Counted from the stretch's first letter, positions 1-8,157 are shown. The stretch is 64,000 bases of DNA from Pseudanabaena mucicola FACHB-723 (GCF_014696385.1 NZ_JACJQB010000012.1:21955-85954); one strand, 5' to 3'. Made by a program: numbers and translations. Notes: generated by a model from the letters alone, not told the origin.

Positions 1-1
1 G

Positions 2-337
2 ATGCATCCCCTTGGTTTGCAAGGAATGCCCCGTCGCGTTGCCTCCTACGATCCAGAGTTTGCTTTCTGGAATGTGATTGCTAGTTTAGGCGGATTTCTC
101 TTAGGAGTATCGACATTACCATTCTTGCTTAACATGATTGGCTCTTGGGTACAGGGAGACAAAGCTCCCAAAAATCCTTGGCGGGCGATCGGTTTGGAAT
201 GGCTAGTTTCTTCGCCGCCATCCCATGAGAACTTTGAAGAGTTACCGATTGTAATTTCGGAACCCTACGGCTATGGCAAAGATGAACCCTTAGTTTCTAA
301 TCCTGATAAGTTGGAGATAAATCATGCAACCAGTTGA
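2..337 (+). CDS. ctaD: Cytochrome c oxidase subunit I, C-terminal part
   Basis: This is the last 111 codons of a heme-copper oxidase subunit I, cut by the window edge; the reading frame stays open to base 2. The remaining part has the family signature GLQGMPRRV, one membrane helix (about residues 24-46) and the tail motif WRAIGLEWLVSSPPSHENF, which is typical of aa3-type CtaD in cyanobacteria. The enzyme passes electrons from cytochrome c or plastocyanin to oxygen and pumps protons in the respiratory membrane. The stop codon overlaps the start of ctaE by 14 bases, so the two genes are translationally coupled in one operon. The metal-ligand histidines lie upstream of the window. Confidence 0.93.
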   Translation: MHPLGLQGMPRRVASYDPEFAFWNVIASLGGFLLGVSTLPFLLNMIGSWVQGDKAPKNPWRAIGLEWLVSSPPSHENFEELPIVISEPYGYGKDEPLVSNPDKLEINHATS

Positions 338-938
338 TACTTCTATTGGTGACAATCCCATTCTGGAAGTTACCCACGAATCTGTCCATAGTGAGCATCC
401 CGATAATCGGCTATTTGGCTTTGTCGTCTTCCTCCTTTCCGAAAGCGTCATCTTCTTGAGCTTTTTTACTGCCTACATTGTCTATAAAACTACCGCCCTC
501 AATTGGCTTCCTGATGGTGTCACTGGGCTAGAAATTCGCGAACCTGCAATTAACACTGTGATTTTGGTTTCCAGCAGTTTCACCATCTACATCGCTGAGA
601 AATTTCTCCATAAAAAGCAACTGTGGGGATTTCGCGCCTTTTGGCTCCTAACGATCGCTATGGGTAGTTACTTCCTCTATGGTCAAGCCGTGGAATGGAG
701 TGGTTTAGCCTTTGGCTTCGGGGATGGCGTGTTTGGTGGTAGTTTCTATTTGCTGACGGGCTTTCATGGTCTACACGTTTTAACAGGTGTGCTGTTGCAG
801 CTAATCATGTTGGTGCGATCGTTCTTTCCCAATGAATATGACAAGGGTTTATACGGCATTGAGGCAACTTCGCTATTTTGGCACTTTGTTGATGTGATTT
901 GGATTGCATTGTTTACGCTGATTTATGTCTGGCAATAG
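324..938 (+). CDS. ctaE: Cytochrome c oxidase subunit III
   Basis: The 204-residue protein has five predicted membrane helices and the subunit III motifs GFHGLHVLTG and FWHFVDVIW. It is the non-catalytic third core subunit of the aa3-type terminal oxidase and helps keep proton pumping stable. The start ATG at 324 lies inside the end of ctaD and has GGAG about 10 bases upstream. Length is normal for the short bacterial form. A perfect-tipped hairpin directly after the stop (938-970) probably ends the cta transcript. Confidence 0.95.
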   Translation: MQPVDTSIGDNPILEVTHESVHSEHPDNRLFGFVVFLLSESVIFLSFFTAYIVYKTTALNWLPDGVTGLEIREPAINTVILVSSSFTIYIAEKFLHKKQLWGFRAFWLLTIAMGSYFLYGQAVEWSGLAFGFGDGVFGGSFYLLTGFHGLHVLTGVLLQLIMLVRSFFPNEYDKGLYGIEATSLFWHFVDVIWIALFTLIYVWQ

Positions 939-970
939 TTTGTAGATAGTGCTTCGCACCATCTACAAAC
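938..970 (+). terminator. Hairpin after ctaE, triloop TTC
   Basis: The arms 938-952 and 956-970 pair over 15 bases with one mismatch, closing a TTC loop between GC and GC. It starts at the ctaE stop codon and lies before the GMC oxidoreductase gene. There is no long T run, so it may stop transcription weakly or protect the 3' end. It belongs to the hairpin family found across this window. Confidence 0.6.
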
Positions 971-994
971 TTCAAATATATGAGGGAAAATCCA

Positions 995-2506
995 ATGATT
1001 ATTGATGACAATTATTACGATGTGATTATTGTGGGGACTGGTGCGGGGGGAGGAACTCTTGCCTATAAACTCGCTTCTACAGGCAAGAAAATCCTGATTC
1101 TGGAACGTGGTGATTTTATGCCTCTCGAAGAACAGAATCGCAGCAATATCGATATCTTTCAGCGCGATCGCTATCATGCTCCTGAACAATGGTACGACCA
1201 CACAGGCGAGCCATTTTCACCGCAAACTAACTATGCGATCGGGGGCAATACCAAAATCTATGGCTCGGCTCTCTTGCGGCGGCGCGAAAAGGACTTTGAG
1301 GCAGTCACTCATCAAGCGGGAATTTCCCCAGAATGGTGCGTGAAGTATGACGAATTTGAGCCTTATTACACCGAAGCGGAAAATCTCTATAAGGTGCATG
1401 GCGAGACAAATTCCGATAGCACCGAACCAACTCACAGCACTGATTATCCCTATGCTGCGGTGAGTCATGAACCTGAAATTCAGAAAATCTATGAGGCGAT
1501 CGCAAATCAAGGTTTGCATCCATCGACAATTCCCCTCGGCTTGACCCGTAAAGAGGATGACCCCACTAGCGACTCTGAAGAAAGTTGCCTCGTCCCTTCC
1601 TTGAAGTCTGCCAATGTCACCTTAAAAACCCAAGCCAAAGTAATCAGTCTCCATACCAATCCATCGGGGCGATCGGTAAAGGGAGTAGAAGCGGAAGTGG
1701 GCGGACAGTCCTATCTCTTTTTAGGTGATATCGTTGTGCTTGCCTGTGGCGCAATCAATTCGGCGGCGTTACTGTTGCGATCGGCAAATGATTCCCATCC
1801 CAAAGGACTTGCCAATAGCTCCGATCAAGTGGGGCGGAACTTGATGAAAAGCCTGTTGTCATCCGTAGTTCAACTCAGCACGAAGCCCAATAATGGCTCC
1901 TTCCAAAAATCGATTTATGTAAATGATTTCTATTGGGGTGATGCGGATTTTCCCTATCCAATGGGACATATTCAGAACTCTGGCGGACTACTCACCGACA
2001 TCATTTTTGCGGAATCGCCACCTGTATTCTCTATTGTTGCCAAGCTCATGCCTAACTTCGGACTGAAGCAGTTAGCCACTCATTCCATCGGTTGGTGGGC
2101 GCAAACGGAGGATCTGCCAGACTCAAATAATCGGGTGCGTTGGGAAAACAACAAAATCCATATCGATTACAATCCCAACAATACGGAAGCCCACGATCGC
2201 CTAATTTATCGGTGGACTGATGTTTTAAAAAATATCGAGAAGTCCCTAGCTGGCTTCCGTACTGGTTTCATGCATCCCCGTTCTGAGTCGCCGTTGCAAG
2301 TGGTCGCCAATCAATGCGGAACCTGTCGCTTTGGTGATGATCCTCTAACTTCCGTTTTAGATCGCGATTGCCGCGCCCACGATCTCGATAATCTCTACGT
2401 TGTAGATGGCAGTTTCTTTCCATCTAATGCGGCGGTGAGTCCTGCTTTGACGATTATTGCTAATGCTCTAAGAGTAGGCGATCGGTTAATTGAAAGATTG
2501 AGATAA
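995..2506 (+). CDS. GMC family FAD-dependent oxidoreductase
   Basis: A glucose-methanol-choline family flavoprotein that probably oxidises an alcohol or sugar-like substrate; the substrate cannot be told from sequence. The N-terminus has the FAD-binding Rossmann motif GTGAGGG, and the C-terminus has the GMC region with GTCRFG, VVDGSFFPSNAAVSPALTI and a final helix. The usual GMC histidine before GT is replaced (NQCGTCRFG), as in a divergent subgroup, so the catalytic base may differ. An ATG at 980 is possible, but GAGGGA at 982-987 is well spaced for the ATG at 995, which is chosen here. The gene follows ctaE in the same direction but is separated from it by a hairpin. Confidence 0.85.
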   Translation: MIIDDNYYDVIIVGTGAGGGTLAYKLASTGKKILILERGDFMPLEEQNRSNIDIFQRDRYHAPEQWYDHTGEPFSPQTNYAIGGNTKIYGSALLRRREKDFEAVTHQAGISPEWCVKYDEFEPYYTEAENLYKVHGETNSDSTEPTHSTDYPYAAVSHEPEIQKIYEAIANQGLHPSTIPLGLTRKEDDPTSDSEESCLVPSLKSANVTLKTQAKVISLHTNPSGRSVKGVEAEVGGQSYLFLGDIVVLACGAINSAALLLRSANDSHPKGLANSSDQVGRNLMKSLLSSVVQLSTKPNNGSFQKSIYVNDFYWGDADFPYPMGHIQNSGGLLTDIIFAESPPVFSIVAKLMPNFGLKQLATHSIGWWAQTEDLPDSNNRVRWENNKIHIDYNPNNTEAHDRLIYRWTDVLKNIEKSLAGFRTGFMHPRSESPLQVVANQCGTCRFGDDPLTSVLDRDCRAHDLDNLYVVDGSFFPSNAAVSPALTIIANALRVGDRLIERLR

Positions 2507-2616
2507 TTACATATCTCGCTTAATTTCATAGTATAGGGTGTTTGAGATGATTCTAAATACCCTTACTTAGAGCAAATTCAAAACAAAACACAAGCATTAC
2601 ATAGAGGATTTTCATC

Positions 2617-3315
2617 TTGACCTTCAATATAGACTTAGCTAGACAAGTTGCTTTAGCTTACAGTAGTAATAATTCTGAGAAGAGTCTTATAGAATCTTTC
2701 TCTCAAGTGTGTAACTTTCTCGCAGATAACCCAGATCGTATTTCATGGAGAAGCAAGAAGAATATTCCATCTGTTGAAACTCAAGCTGGATTGAAAATAT
2801 TAGCAGAGCGTTATTTTTCTGCTTATAACAAATCAGATTTTCCTGCTGTGCCTAGAACCGTTCCTGATGAAATGGTTAGTATTGTTATGCAGGAAGCTTA
2901 TGGATATAGTGTAGAACAGTGTGAACAAACTAAGATTGATCATCAGCACTCAATGTGTGCAGAAAATTGTGTTGGCGCACTTTTAGAAAGATATCTTGAT
3001 TCTGTTCTTCGCGATCATAACTGGCATTGGTGTTGTGGAGATTTTGTTAAAGCAATTGACTTTGTAAGCAAGACTGATGATTGTAAATGGCTTGCCTTAC
3101 AGATTAAAAATAGAGATAATTCTGAAAACTCTTCAAGTAGTGCGATTAGAAGTGGAACGGAAATCGAGAAATGGTTCAGATCGTTTTCAAAAACAGGAAA
3201 AACTAACTGGAACAATTTGCCAAAACTAATGCAAGGTTACAACCTCAGTGAACAAGGGTTTGTTGACTTTGTTAAAAGTTATTTGAGAGAACAAAAGATT
3301 AATCAAAATCAATAG
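2617..3315 (+). CDS. Type II restriction endonuclease, SinI/AvaII-like (probable GGWCC cutter)
   Basis: The 232-residue protein sits tail-to-tail, two bases from a cytosine-5 DNA methyltransferase, the usual layout of a type II restriction-modification pair. Its length and motifs (VPDEMV, SMCAENCVG, QIKNRDNSENSS, GTEIEKWFR) match what I remember of the SinI endonuclease family, which cuts G/GWCC; no alignment could be run. D148 and Q162-I-K164 are candidate catalytic residues of a PD-(D/E)xK-like site. Translation most likely starts at TTG 2617, with AGAGGA 8-10 bases upstream; a weak start is common for restriction genes. Frequent AGA arginine codons and AT-rich sequence differ from the neighbours and suggest acquisition. 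Confidence 0.65.
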   Translation: MTFNIDLARQVALAYSSNNSEKSLIESFSQVCNFLADNPDRISWRSKKNIPSVETQAGLKILAERYFSAYNKSDFPAVPRTVPDEMVSIVMQEAYGYSVEQCEQTKIDHQHSMCAENCVGALLERYLDSVLRDHNWHWCCGDFVKAIDFVSKTDDCKWLALQIKNRDNSENSSSSAIRSGTEIEKWFRSFSKTGKTNWNNLPKLMQGYNLSEQGFVDFVKSYLREQKINQNQ

Positions 3316-3317
3316 TT

Positions 3318-4733
3318 TTAAAAGAGAGACATTTGATTTAAATTCTTTTTATCTGAAAGCGAAATATTATTAAAGTTAACGAACCATTCTGTATCACTCG
3401 TATTTTTGTAGCGTGAATAGGAGAAATTTAAATTAGTTTGAATAGATTCTTCATGTAAAAGTTTAAATATTAATACTCCAATTGCACGTCCAAGACTGGC
3501 AGGAACAGCATTTCCAACTTGTTTGTATTGTTCAATAAGGGGCCCAGCTAATTGCCAATTATCAGAAAATTCTTGAATACGTTTATATTCTTCAATAGAT
3601 AAAGGTCTATCTTCTTCAGGATGAGCTAAATCAGTCGCAGGCATAGCTGGATGAGTGACTAAAGTAGGGGATGGTTTATCCCATGCAAGTCTGCGTAAAA
3701 AACCTGTTTTTCCACCTCCAGCATAGTAAGACTTTCCTAATGCTTCTTTCTGTAAATCTTCTGGCAAAGACTTCCAATTTTGTCCTTCATTAAGCATCCT
3801 GTAATACTTTAAGCGCTTCTCTGGAAATGTCAAATGATGATGATTAGTAAGTCCTCTAGTTGCTTGTCTAAATGTCTTCCATTTTTTAAGTCCATTTTCT
3901 CCATACTCAGAATGTGTAGGCACTAAAAATGGTGGTTTATCTCCATTACGAGAGCAAATTATAACAACACGTTCTCTGCACTGAGGAGTCCCAAAATTCG
4001 CCGCATTGTAGAGATTAAATGAAAAACCATATCCATTTTTTTTGATAATACTAATAACAAAATTTAGAGCACCACCAGGTAATTCATCTAGGCTCAGGTC
4101 AGGAAAATCAGAACCTCTCATTTCATGAGGTCGATGTTGCATTGGACAAGATAATAGTCCACGAACATTTTCAATCACTAAATATTTGGGTCTTATGTCT
4201 AACGCAAGATTCAGGTAAGTCAAAAAGGCGTTGCCACGATAATCGTTAAACCCATTTCGCTTTCCTGCTGTGCTAAATGCCTGGCAAGGTGGACCGCCAA
4301 CAATCAAATCAACGTCATCACTGCGGGTAAGCCCAGCATATGAGAGAACCTCATCTGCTGAATACTTGTTAATATCCCCAATTAAAGCAATATTAGGCTT
4401 ATTCAGAGCAATCGTTTGACGACAGTATTGATCAACTTCACAAGCCAATCTGATATCAAAACCAACTTCTTCAAGTCCTTGATCTAATCCCATTGCACCA
4501 GAGAAAAAGCTCAAAGCTATCGGCTTATTCTTTCTAACAGAATATGATCTATGGTCTTCCGCAAGATGGTGAGCAGTCATAAGACCATACTGAGATAAGC
4601 TTTTGGGATTAATCAACCAAGTGTTACCTGCTTTTTCTGCATCAATAACGCCCTCCCGACATAAAGTTCGCACACGTTGTTCACTTACATTTAAGTTTGT
4701 AGCTGCTTCTTTTATTGTTTGGTAGGTACGCAT
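3318..4733 (-). CDS. DNA cytosine-5 methyltransferase with N-terminal helix-turn-helix
   Basis: This enzyme methylates cytosine in the site cut by the neighbouring endonuclease, protecting host DNA. The C5 motifs are all present and in order: FFSGAMG for AdoMet binding, GGPPCQAFS with the catalytic Cys150, IENVRG, QCRERV and the final QVGNAVP. The first ~50 residues form an excisionase/MerR-like helix-turn-helix ([20 protein letters not shown]). Such N-terminal domains let several C5 methyltransferases (EcoRII, MspI, SsoII) repress their own genes. The frame is open to a TTG at 4796, but the ATG at 4733 fits the domain start and lies below a -10-like TATAAA. Size and layout resemble M.SinI. 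Confidence 0.88.
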   Translation of the reverse strand: MRTYQTIKEAATNLNVSEQRVRTLCREGVIDAEKAGNTWLINPKSLSQYGLMTAHHLAEDHRSYSVRKNKPIALSFFSGAMGLDQGLEEVGFDIRLACEVDQYCRQTIALNKPNIALIGDINKYSADEVLSYAGLTRSDDVDLIVGGPPCQAFSTAGKRNGFNDYRGNAFLTYLNLALDIRPKYLVIENVRGLLSCPMQHRPHEMRGSDFPDLSLDELPGGALNFVISIIKKNGYGFSFNLYNAANFGTPQCRERVVIICSRNGDKPPFLVPTHSEYGENGLKKWKTFRQATRGLTNHHHLTFPEKRLKYYRMLNEGQNWKSLPEDLQKEALGKSYYAGGGKTGFLRRLAWDKPSPTLVTHPAMPATDLAHPEEDRPLSIEEYKRIQEFSDNWQLAGPLIEQYKQVGNAVPASLGRAIGVLIFKLLHEESIQTNLNFSYSRYKNTSDTEWFVNFNNISLSDKKNLNQMSLF

Positions 4734-4768
4734 TGTGAATTTCTTTTGCGAAACTTGTGATGCGTACC
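4725..4768 (-). promoter_or_regulatory. Inverted repeat over the methyltransferase start, candidate autoregulatory operator
   Basis: GGTACGCAT at 4725-4733 is repeated in perfect inverted form, ATGCGTACC, at 4760-4768. The first arm contains the start codon of the methyltransferase and the second lies just below a -10-like TATAAA (about 4773-4778 on the minus strand). With the helix-turn-helix at the N-terminus of the same protein, this is a natural place for self-repression. The repeat is seen; its function is inferred. Confidence 0.5.
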
Positions 4769-4856
4769 ATTTTATATTAAAAATGAAATCTTGCAAGACT
4801 TAATTAGTTTATGACAATGATGCTTTTAGCTGAGAAAGGGAATGTGAGTGGTTGGG

Positions 4857-4972
4857 GCGATCGCGTTTTTGAGTGATTGATTGGGCGATCGCGTTTTTGT
4901 AAGTGGCGGGGCGATCGCGTTTTTGTGGGGGATTTGGCGATCGCGTTTTTGGGGTGGGGATTGAGCGATCGC
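4857..4972. repeat. Tandem array of five HIP1-containing ~27 bp units
   Basis: Five GCGATCGC octamers start at 4857, 4885, 4911, 4937 and 4965, giving steps of 28, 26, 26 and 28 bases. The first four are followed by GTTTTTG and then by G/T-rich sequence of 9-12 bases. The array separates the methyltransferase from hicA. The same unit returns at 5627-5692 and 6223-6257. Confidence 0.85.
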
Positions 4973-5002
4973 TTGACACAGTATTAATATTGATACTAGT
5001 AT
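4973..5002 (+). promoter_or_regulatory. Candidate hicAB promoter and operator
   Basis: TTGACA at 4973-4978 gives a good -35 element. The bases after it contain ATACTAGTAT, a perfect 10-base palindrome (4993-5002), and two more GTAT/ATAC half sites. HicB carries a ribbon-helix-helix domain, and such antitoxins usually bind palindromes in their own promoter. The -10 element is not clear. Confidence 0.4.
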
Positions 5003-5021
5003 TTGCTATAAACCTAACCTT

Positions 5022-5276
5022 ATGGCACAAGTAGAAAAAATAGTTGCTCAGCTAAAAAGGAATTCTCAAAATGTTAACTTCACTGATTTAGTAAAAGTTT
5101 GCAATCATTACTTTGGAGAGCCTCGACAGCAAGGGACAAGTCATTGTGTCTACAAAACACCTTGGCAAGGCGACCCTCGCGTTAATATTCAAGAAAAGAA
5201 TGGCAAAGCCAAAGTGTACCAAGTCAAACAAGTATTAGCAGCGATCGAAAAAATTGAGGGAATGAAAGATGATTAA
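5022..5276 (+). CDS. hicA: HicA-family mRNA interferase toxin
   Basis: The 84-residue protein is a HicA/YcfA-like toxin, a small double-stranded-RNA-binding fold that cuts mRNA when free of antitoxin. It has the family pattern of an N-terminal helix, the GTSH stretch holding the likely catalytic histidine, and the strand-helix end KVYQVKQVLAAIEK. It overlaps hicB by 8 bases, the standard toxin-first order for HicAB. It looks intact. Confidence 0.85.
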   Translation: MAQVEKIVAQLKRNSQNVNFTDLVKVCNHYFGEPRQQGTSHCVYKTPWQGDPRVNIQEKNGKAKVYQVKQVLAAIEKIEGMKDD

Positions 5277-5595
5277 CCATGAACACTACAGCTATAAAAT
5301 CACTTGGTCAGTCGAAGATCAAGAATTCGCAGGATTATGTGCAGAGTTCCCTAGTTTGTCCTACCTTCATGAAAATCGCTCCGATGCACTAGAAGGTATT
5401 ACAAACTTAGTCAAAGATGTGGTAACAGATATGGAATCAAATGGAGAAAAAATCCCAGAACCAATAGCTGAAAAAGTCTATAGCGGTAAGCTTCAAGTTC
5501 GCATTCCTCCATCTCTTCATCGCAGATTAGCAATGGAGGCCGCAGAAGAAAACGTTAGCTTAAATCGCTATATGAGTCAAAAACTTGCAGGTTGA
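5269..5595 (+). CDS. hicB: HicB-family antitoxin with ribbon-helix-helix tail
   Basis: The 108-residue partner of HicA. Residues 1-70 are a degraded RNase H-like HicB fold (YSYKITWSVEDQEFAGLC, then SDALEGI), and residues 75-108 are a ribbon-helix-helix DNA-binding segment (LQVRIPPSLHRRLAMEAAEE, then SLNRYM). The first part holds the toxin inactive; the second should bind the promoter. Start and upstream stop overlap by 8 bases, so translation is coupled. Confidence 0.87.
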   Translation: MINHEHYSYKITWSVEDQEFAGLCAEFPSLSYLHENRSDALEGITNLVKDVVTDMESNGEKIPEPIAEKVYSGKLQVRIPPSLHRRLAMEAAEENVSLNRYMSQKLAG

Positions 5596-5626
5596 TATTT
5601 TTTGTTTTGTATTAGTGGATGGTTGG

Positions 5627-5692
5627 GCGATCGCATTTTTGTGAGGGGGATGATTGGGCGATCGTGTTTTTTGTGGATGGTTGGGCGATCGC
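5627..5692. repeat. Second cluster of the HIP1-containing ~27 bp unit
   Basis: Units start at 5627, 5658 (degenerate, GCGATCGT) and 5685, each preceded by TTGGG and the first two followed by a T run and G. The cluster lies between hicB and the broken relE gene. It matches the array at 4857-4972 in sequence and spacing. Confidence 0.75.
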
Positions 5693-5694
5693 CT

Positions 5695-5951
5695 CTAAGG
5701 GAAAAACTTGTAAATATCCTTACGGTGCAAAAATCTTACAAAAATTACTTCATTCTCCAACACTTCTATCCCTACCCTGTAATCACCTAAGCGAATGCGA
5801 TAAAAACTATCATATCCCTGCATCTTTTTTAGATTATTGATTTCCCCCACAGATTCAGCTTGCTTACAGGACAAAATCACCTGCTTCAACCGTTACGATC
5901 CTTGACTAACTTCAAGTCTTTCTCAAATCTAGACTCAAACCTAACATTCAT
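5695..5951 (-). pseudogene. RelE/ParE-family toxin, frameshifted
   Basis: The downstream frame (5695-5880) encodes the C-terminal two thirds of a RelE-type toxin: NLKKMQGYDSFYRIRLGDYR and VIFVRFLHRKDIYKFFP are typical of the family. The missing start is present in another frame: an ATG at 5951 reads MNVRFESRFEKDLKLVKDRN, a typical RelE N-terminus, and then meets a stop near 5888. The two parts join at about 5885-5890 if one base is restored, giving ~85 residues, the normal family length. The start ATG overlaps the antitoxin stop (ATGA), as in intact operons. The toxin therefore looks recently broken, unless ribosomes shift frame here. Confidence 0.75.
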
Positions 5952-6175
5952 GCAATATCACCATCTAGAAGCGCAAAGATATTCTCTTCAGGAACAAACT
6001 CATTTTTTCTACCCTCAGCGATCGCATTCCCTAAACCCACCTCTTCTAAAGCATCTTGAAATATTTCCGCAAAAAGCTCTTTTCTAGTCTTAATCAAATC
6101 AATTAAGATTTCAGTAAGCATTTCTCTTGTCTTCTCATCGTCAAGGAGTATTTGCATATTCAAACTCTCAATCAT
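5948..6175 (-). CDS. Antitoxin of a RelBE/ParDE-like module
   Basis: A 75-residue, acidic, helical protein directly upstream of the broken RelE toxin, overlapping its ATG by four bases. The end of the sequence (GNAIAEGRKNEFVPEENIFALLDG) resembles short antitoxins that accompany RelE toxins in cyanobacteria. It has no obvious DNA-binding fold beyond its N-terminal helices. It appears intact, so only the antitoxin of this pair would still be made. Confidence 0.65.
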   Translation of the reverse strand: MIESLNMQILLDDEKTREMLTEILIDLIKTRKELFAEIFQDALEEVGLGNAIAEGRKNEFVPEENIFALLDGDIA

Positions 6176-6222
6176 AAACCAAGTTTACATAATTCTAACT
6201 CAATAACATCAAACACCTTGTG

Positions 6223-6257
6223 GCGATCGCATTTTTTGTCGTTGGTTGGGCGATCGC
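6223..6257. repeat. Third cluster of the HIP1-containing unit
   Basis: Two HIP1 octamers start at 6223 and 6250 (27 bases apart), with ATTTTTTG after the first and TTGGG before the second, as in the two other clusters. It lies upstream of the antitoxin, in a 283-base gene-free stretch (6176-6458) that also has HIP1 cores near 6339 and 6403 and nothing else I can recognise. Confidence 0.7.
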
Positions 6258-6458
6258 CTAAAACATGTTCAGCCTAAATACAGACAAATAAAAATTAATT
6301 AATGTAACTAATGTTGTTGATCAAGATAGTGCGACTGCGATCGCAGTTTGAATCAAATTTGTGAGTCAGCTATCACTGAACGCAAAGTTAAATAATAATT
6401 TTGCGATCGCGCATTTTTCCCATGGCTTTCAAATTCTCGATAATCCATATTTAGTTAC

Positions 6459-7214
6459 TTACTGCAAAAAGGAATGAATTAGTTGAGCAGTCTCATCTGG
6501 ATGGCTATAAGAAAATCCATGAGCAGCATCTACAATAGTTTCTAATTTAGAATTCGGAATTTTGCTAACCAGTGTATTACTATTTGCAGAAGGGATAGCT
6601 ATATCTTTATCTCCCGTAATTATCAGTGTGTGGGCTGTAATGTTGGGTAGTGTGTCACAAGTGTTATGAGTTGTAAGAGCTTGAAGCTGACGTTGTAAGG
6701 CTTCATTCTGGCTATGAAATGGAATTGTTTCCTTTAGAAGTTGTTCCAGTTCTAGATGATGATCTTGAATGAATATGGGTGTAAATAGTAACGGTAAAAG
6801 ATCTCCAGTTATCAATCCACTGATATCTCCAAATTCACTACACTCACCACCTGCAAATGTACACCCAAGAATGAGTTTATCCAGTTTTTTAGGGTGCTTT
6901 AAAGCAAATTGCTGAGCGATTGCACCACCCATACTGACACCAAATACATGAGCTTTGTTGATATTCAAAGCTTCTAAAAGTCCTGCGGCATCATCTGCCA
7001 TATTCACAATATCGTAGGAGCTAGCAGATTGGCTAGTTAGCCCTGCATCGCGGTTATCAAACAAGATCAGTTGATAGTGCTGAGCAAGTAAATCGGTAAA
7101 TTTCTTACTCCAATCAAGAAGGCTAAAGCTCAGACCCATAATCATCAGCAATGGTGAACCACTACCTTGGATTTGATAGTTGACATTAATATCACCAACA
7201 GTAATTTTGGACAT
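6459..7214 (-). CDS. Alpha/beta-fold hydrolase
   Basis: The 251-residue protein is a single-domain alpha/beta hydrolase. The nucleophile elbow is GVSMGG with Ser94, the acid is probably in ITGDKD, and the histidine is in DAAHGFSY near residue 233. The segment LILFDNRDAGLT is typical of the esterase/haloperoxidase-like branch. No signal peptide is seen, so it should be cytoplasmic. It stands alone, between the toxin-antitoxin region and a divergent methyltransferase gene, and its substrate cannot be named. Confidence 0.8.
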   Translation of the reverse strand: MSKITVGDINVNYQIQGSGSPLLMIMGLSFSLLDWSKKFTDLLAQHYQLILFDNRDAGLTSQSASSYDIVNMADDAAGLLEALNINKAHVFGVSMGGAIAQQFALKHPKKLDKLILGCTFAGGECSEFGDISGLITGDLLPLLFTPIFIQDHHLELEQLLKETIPFHSQNEALQRQLQALTTHNTCDTLPNITAHTLIITGDKDIAIPSANSNTLVSKIPNSKLETIVDAAHGFSYSHPDETAQLIHSFLQ

Positions 7215-7427
7215 ATGTTTATTGGGTACTTATTGTTTAGACGTAGATATTTTTAGAATACACAGACTTTTGAGGGAAAGGGTGACACGATATAGAATAG
7301 AGTATTTCCCATTTCTGTTAGAAAATTCTTTCTTCAAACACTGGTTTACTCTTCAAACACTAGTTTTCTAAGTGTTGTTATTGCGATACTTGACACCTTA
7401 GCAAGTTATATATATCTATAAACTTTT

Positions 7428-8126
7428 ATGAATAAATCTTTTACTTCTCAAGCGGATGAATGGACAGAAGCTATTGCCCAAGTCCAAAAACGCTACGATC
7501 GCGAATATCGTAATGAAGCCTTTGACTTGCCAGCAGAAGTGGAATCCATGCCCCTATTTCGAGAATGGGTTAGTCATTCCCTATCTAGCAAAATTGCCTC
7601 CCCCTTTTGGGAATTAGCCCAGTTTCAAAAAAATCAGCGTTGCCTAGATATTGGTTGTGGAGTTAGCTTTTTGATTTATCCTTGGCGCGATTGGGAAGTT
7701 TACTTTTATGGTCAGGAAATTAGTTTTGTGGCGAAAGATGCTCTCAATTCAAGGGGTTCACAACTTAACTCTAAACTCTTTAAAGGCGTACAACTAGGTT
7801 CAGCTCATCAACTCAACAGCTACGAAAATGGATTTTTTGATCGCGTCATTGCCACAGGCTTTAGCTGCTACTATCCCCTCGATTATTTGAAAATATTTTT
7901 CCGTGAAGCCAAACGAGTTTTAAAGCCAAACGGCATCTTGATTTTTGATGTGATCTCCCCTGACCTAGAGCTTGCCGAAAATTGGGCAATTCTAGAGATG
8001 TACTTGGGTGTGGAGGTGTTTTTTACACCCCTAGCAGAAATTACAGAACTGATTCAGTCCATGGGTGGCAAAGTCACTGCTCAAAAAGACGGATCACTAT
8101 TTCGGATGTATCGCGTTCAGTGGTAG
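7428..8126 (+). CDS. Class I SAM-dependent methyltransferase
   Basis: The 232-residue protein has an AdoMet-binding motif I (CLDIGCGVSFLI, about residue 74), a motif II acidic strand and the motif ENGFFDRVIATG with AKRVLKPNGILIFDV, the pattern of UbiE/Methyltransf_11-type enzymes. The substrate is unknown; cyanobacteria carry several such small-molecule methyltransferases. No good ribosome site precedes the ATG at 7428. The 213-base region upstream holds two copies of TCTTCAAACACT(G/A)GTTT, 19 bases apart (7331 and 7350). Confidence 0.8.
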   Translation: MNKSFTSQADEWTEAIAQVQKRYDREYRNEAFDLPAEVESMPLFREWVSHSLSSKIASPFWELAQFQKNQRCLDIGCGVSFLIYPWRDWEVYFYGQEISFVAKDALNSRGSQLNSKLFKGVQLGSAHQLNSYENGFFDRVIATGFSCYYPLDYLKIFFREAKRVLKPNGILIFDVISPDLELAENWAILEMYLGVEVFFTPLAEITELIQSMGGKVTAQKDGSLFRMYRVQW

Positions 8127-8144
8127 TTTGATGTCATCAAACTA
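8124..8144 (+). repeat. Short palindrome at the methyltransferase stop
   Basis: TAGTTTGATG and CATCAAACTA flank a single central T, and the first arm contains the stop codon. It lies between the methyltransferase and the DUF4090 gene 14 bases downstream, so it could weakly separate the two transcripts. Confidence 0.35.
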
Positions 8145-8157
8145 GATGGATTAACTC

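Noticed and set aside
923..1529. Minus-strand frames opposite the GMC oxidoreductase
   Set aside because: They are shadows of the real gene and have no family features.
4857..4972. HIP1 array as a CRISPR array
   Set aside because: The repeated part is a palindromic 8-mer plus a T run, spacers are 9-12 bases and G-rich, and no cas genes are nearby.
4809..5030. 73-residue minus-strand frame through the HIP1 array
   Set aside because: It is made only of repeat translation (NAIAQ, RDRP units) and has no family-like sequence.
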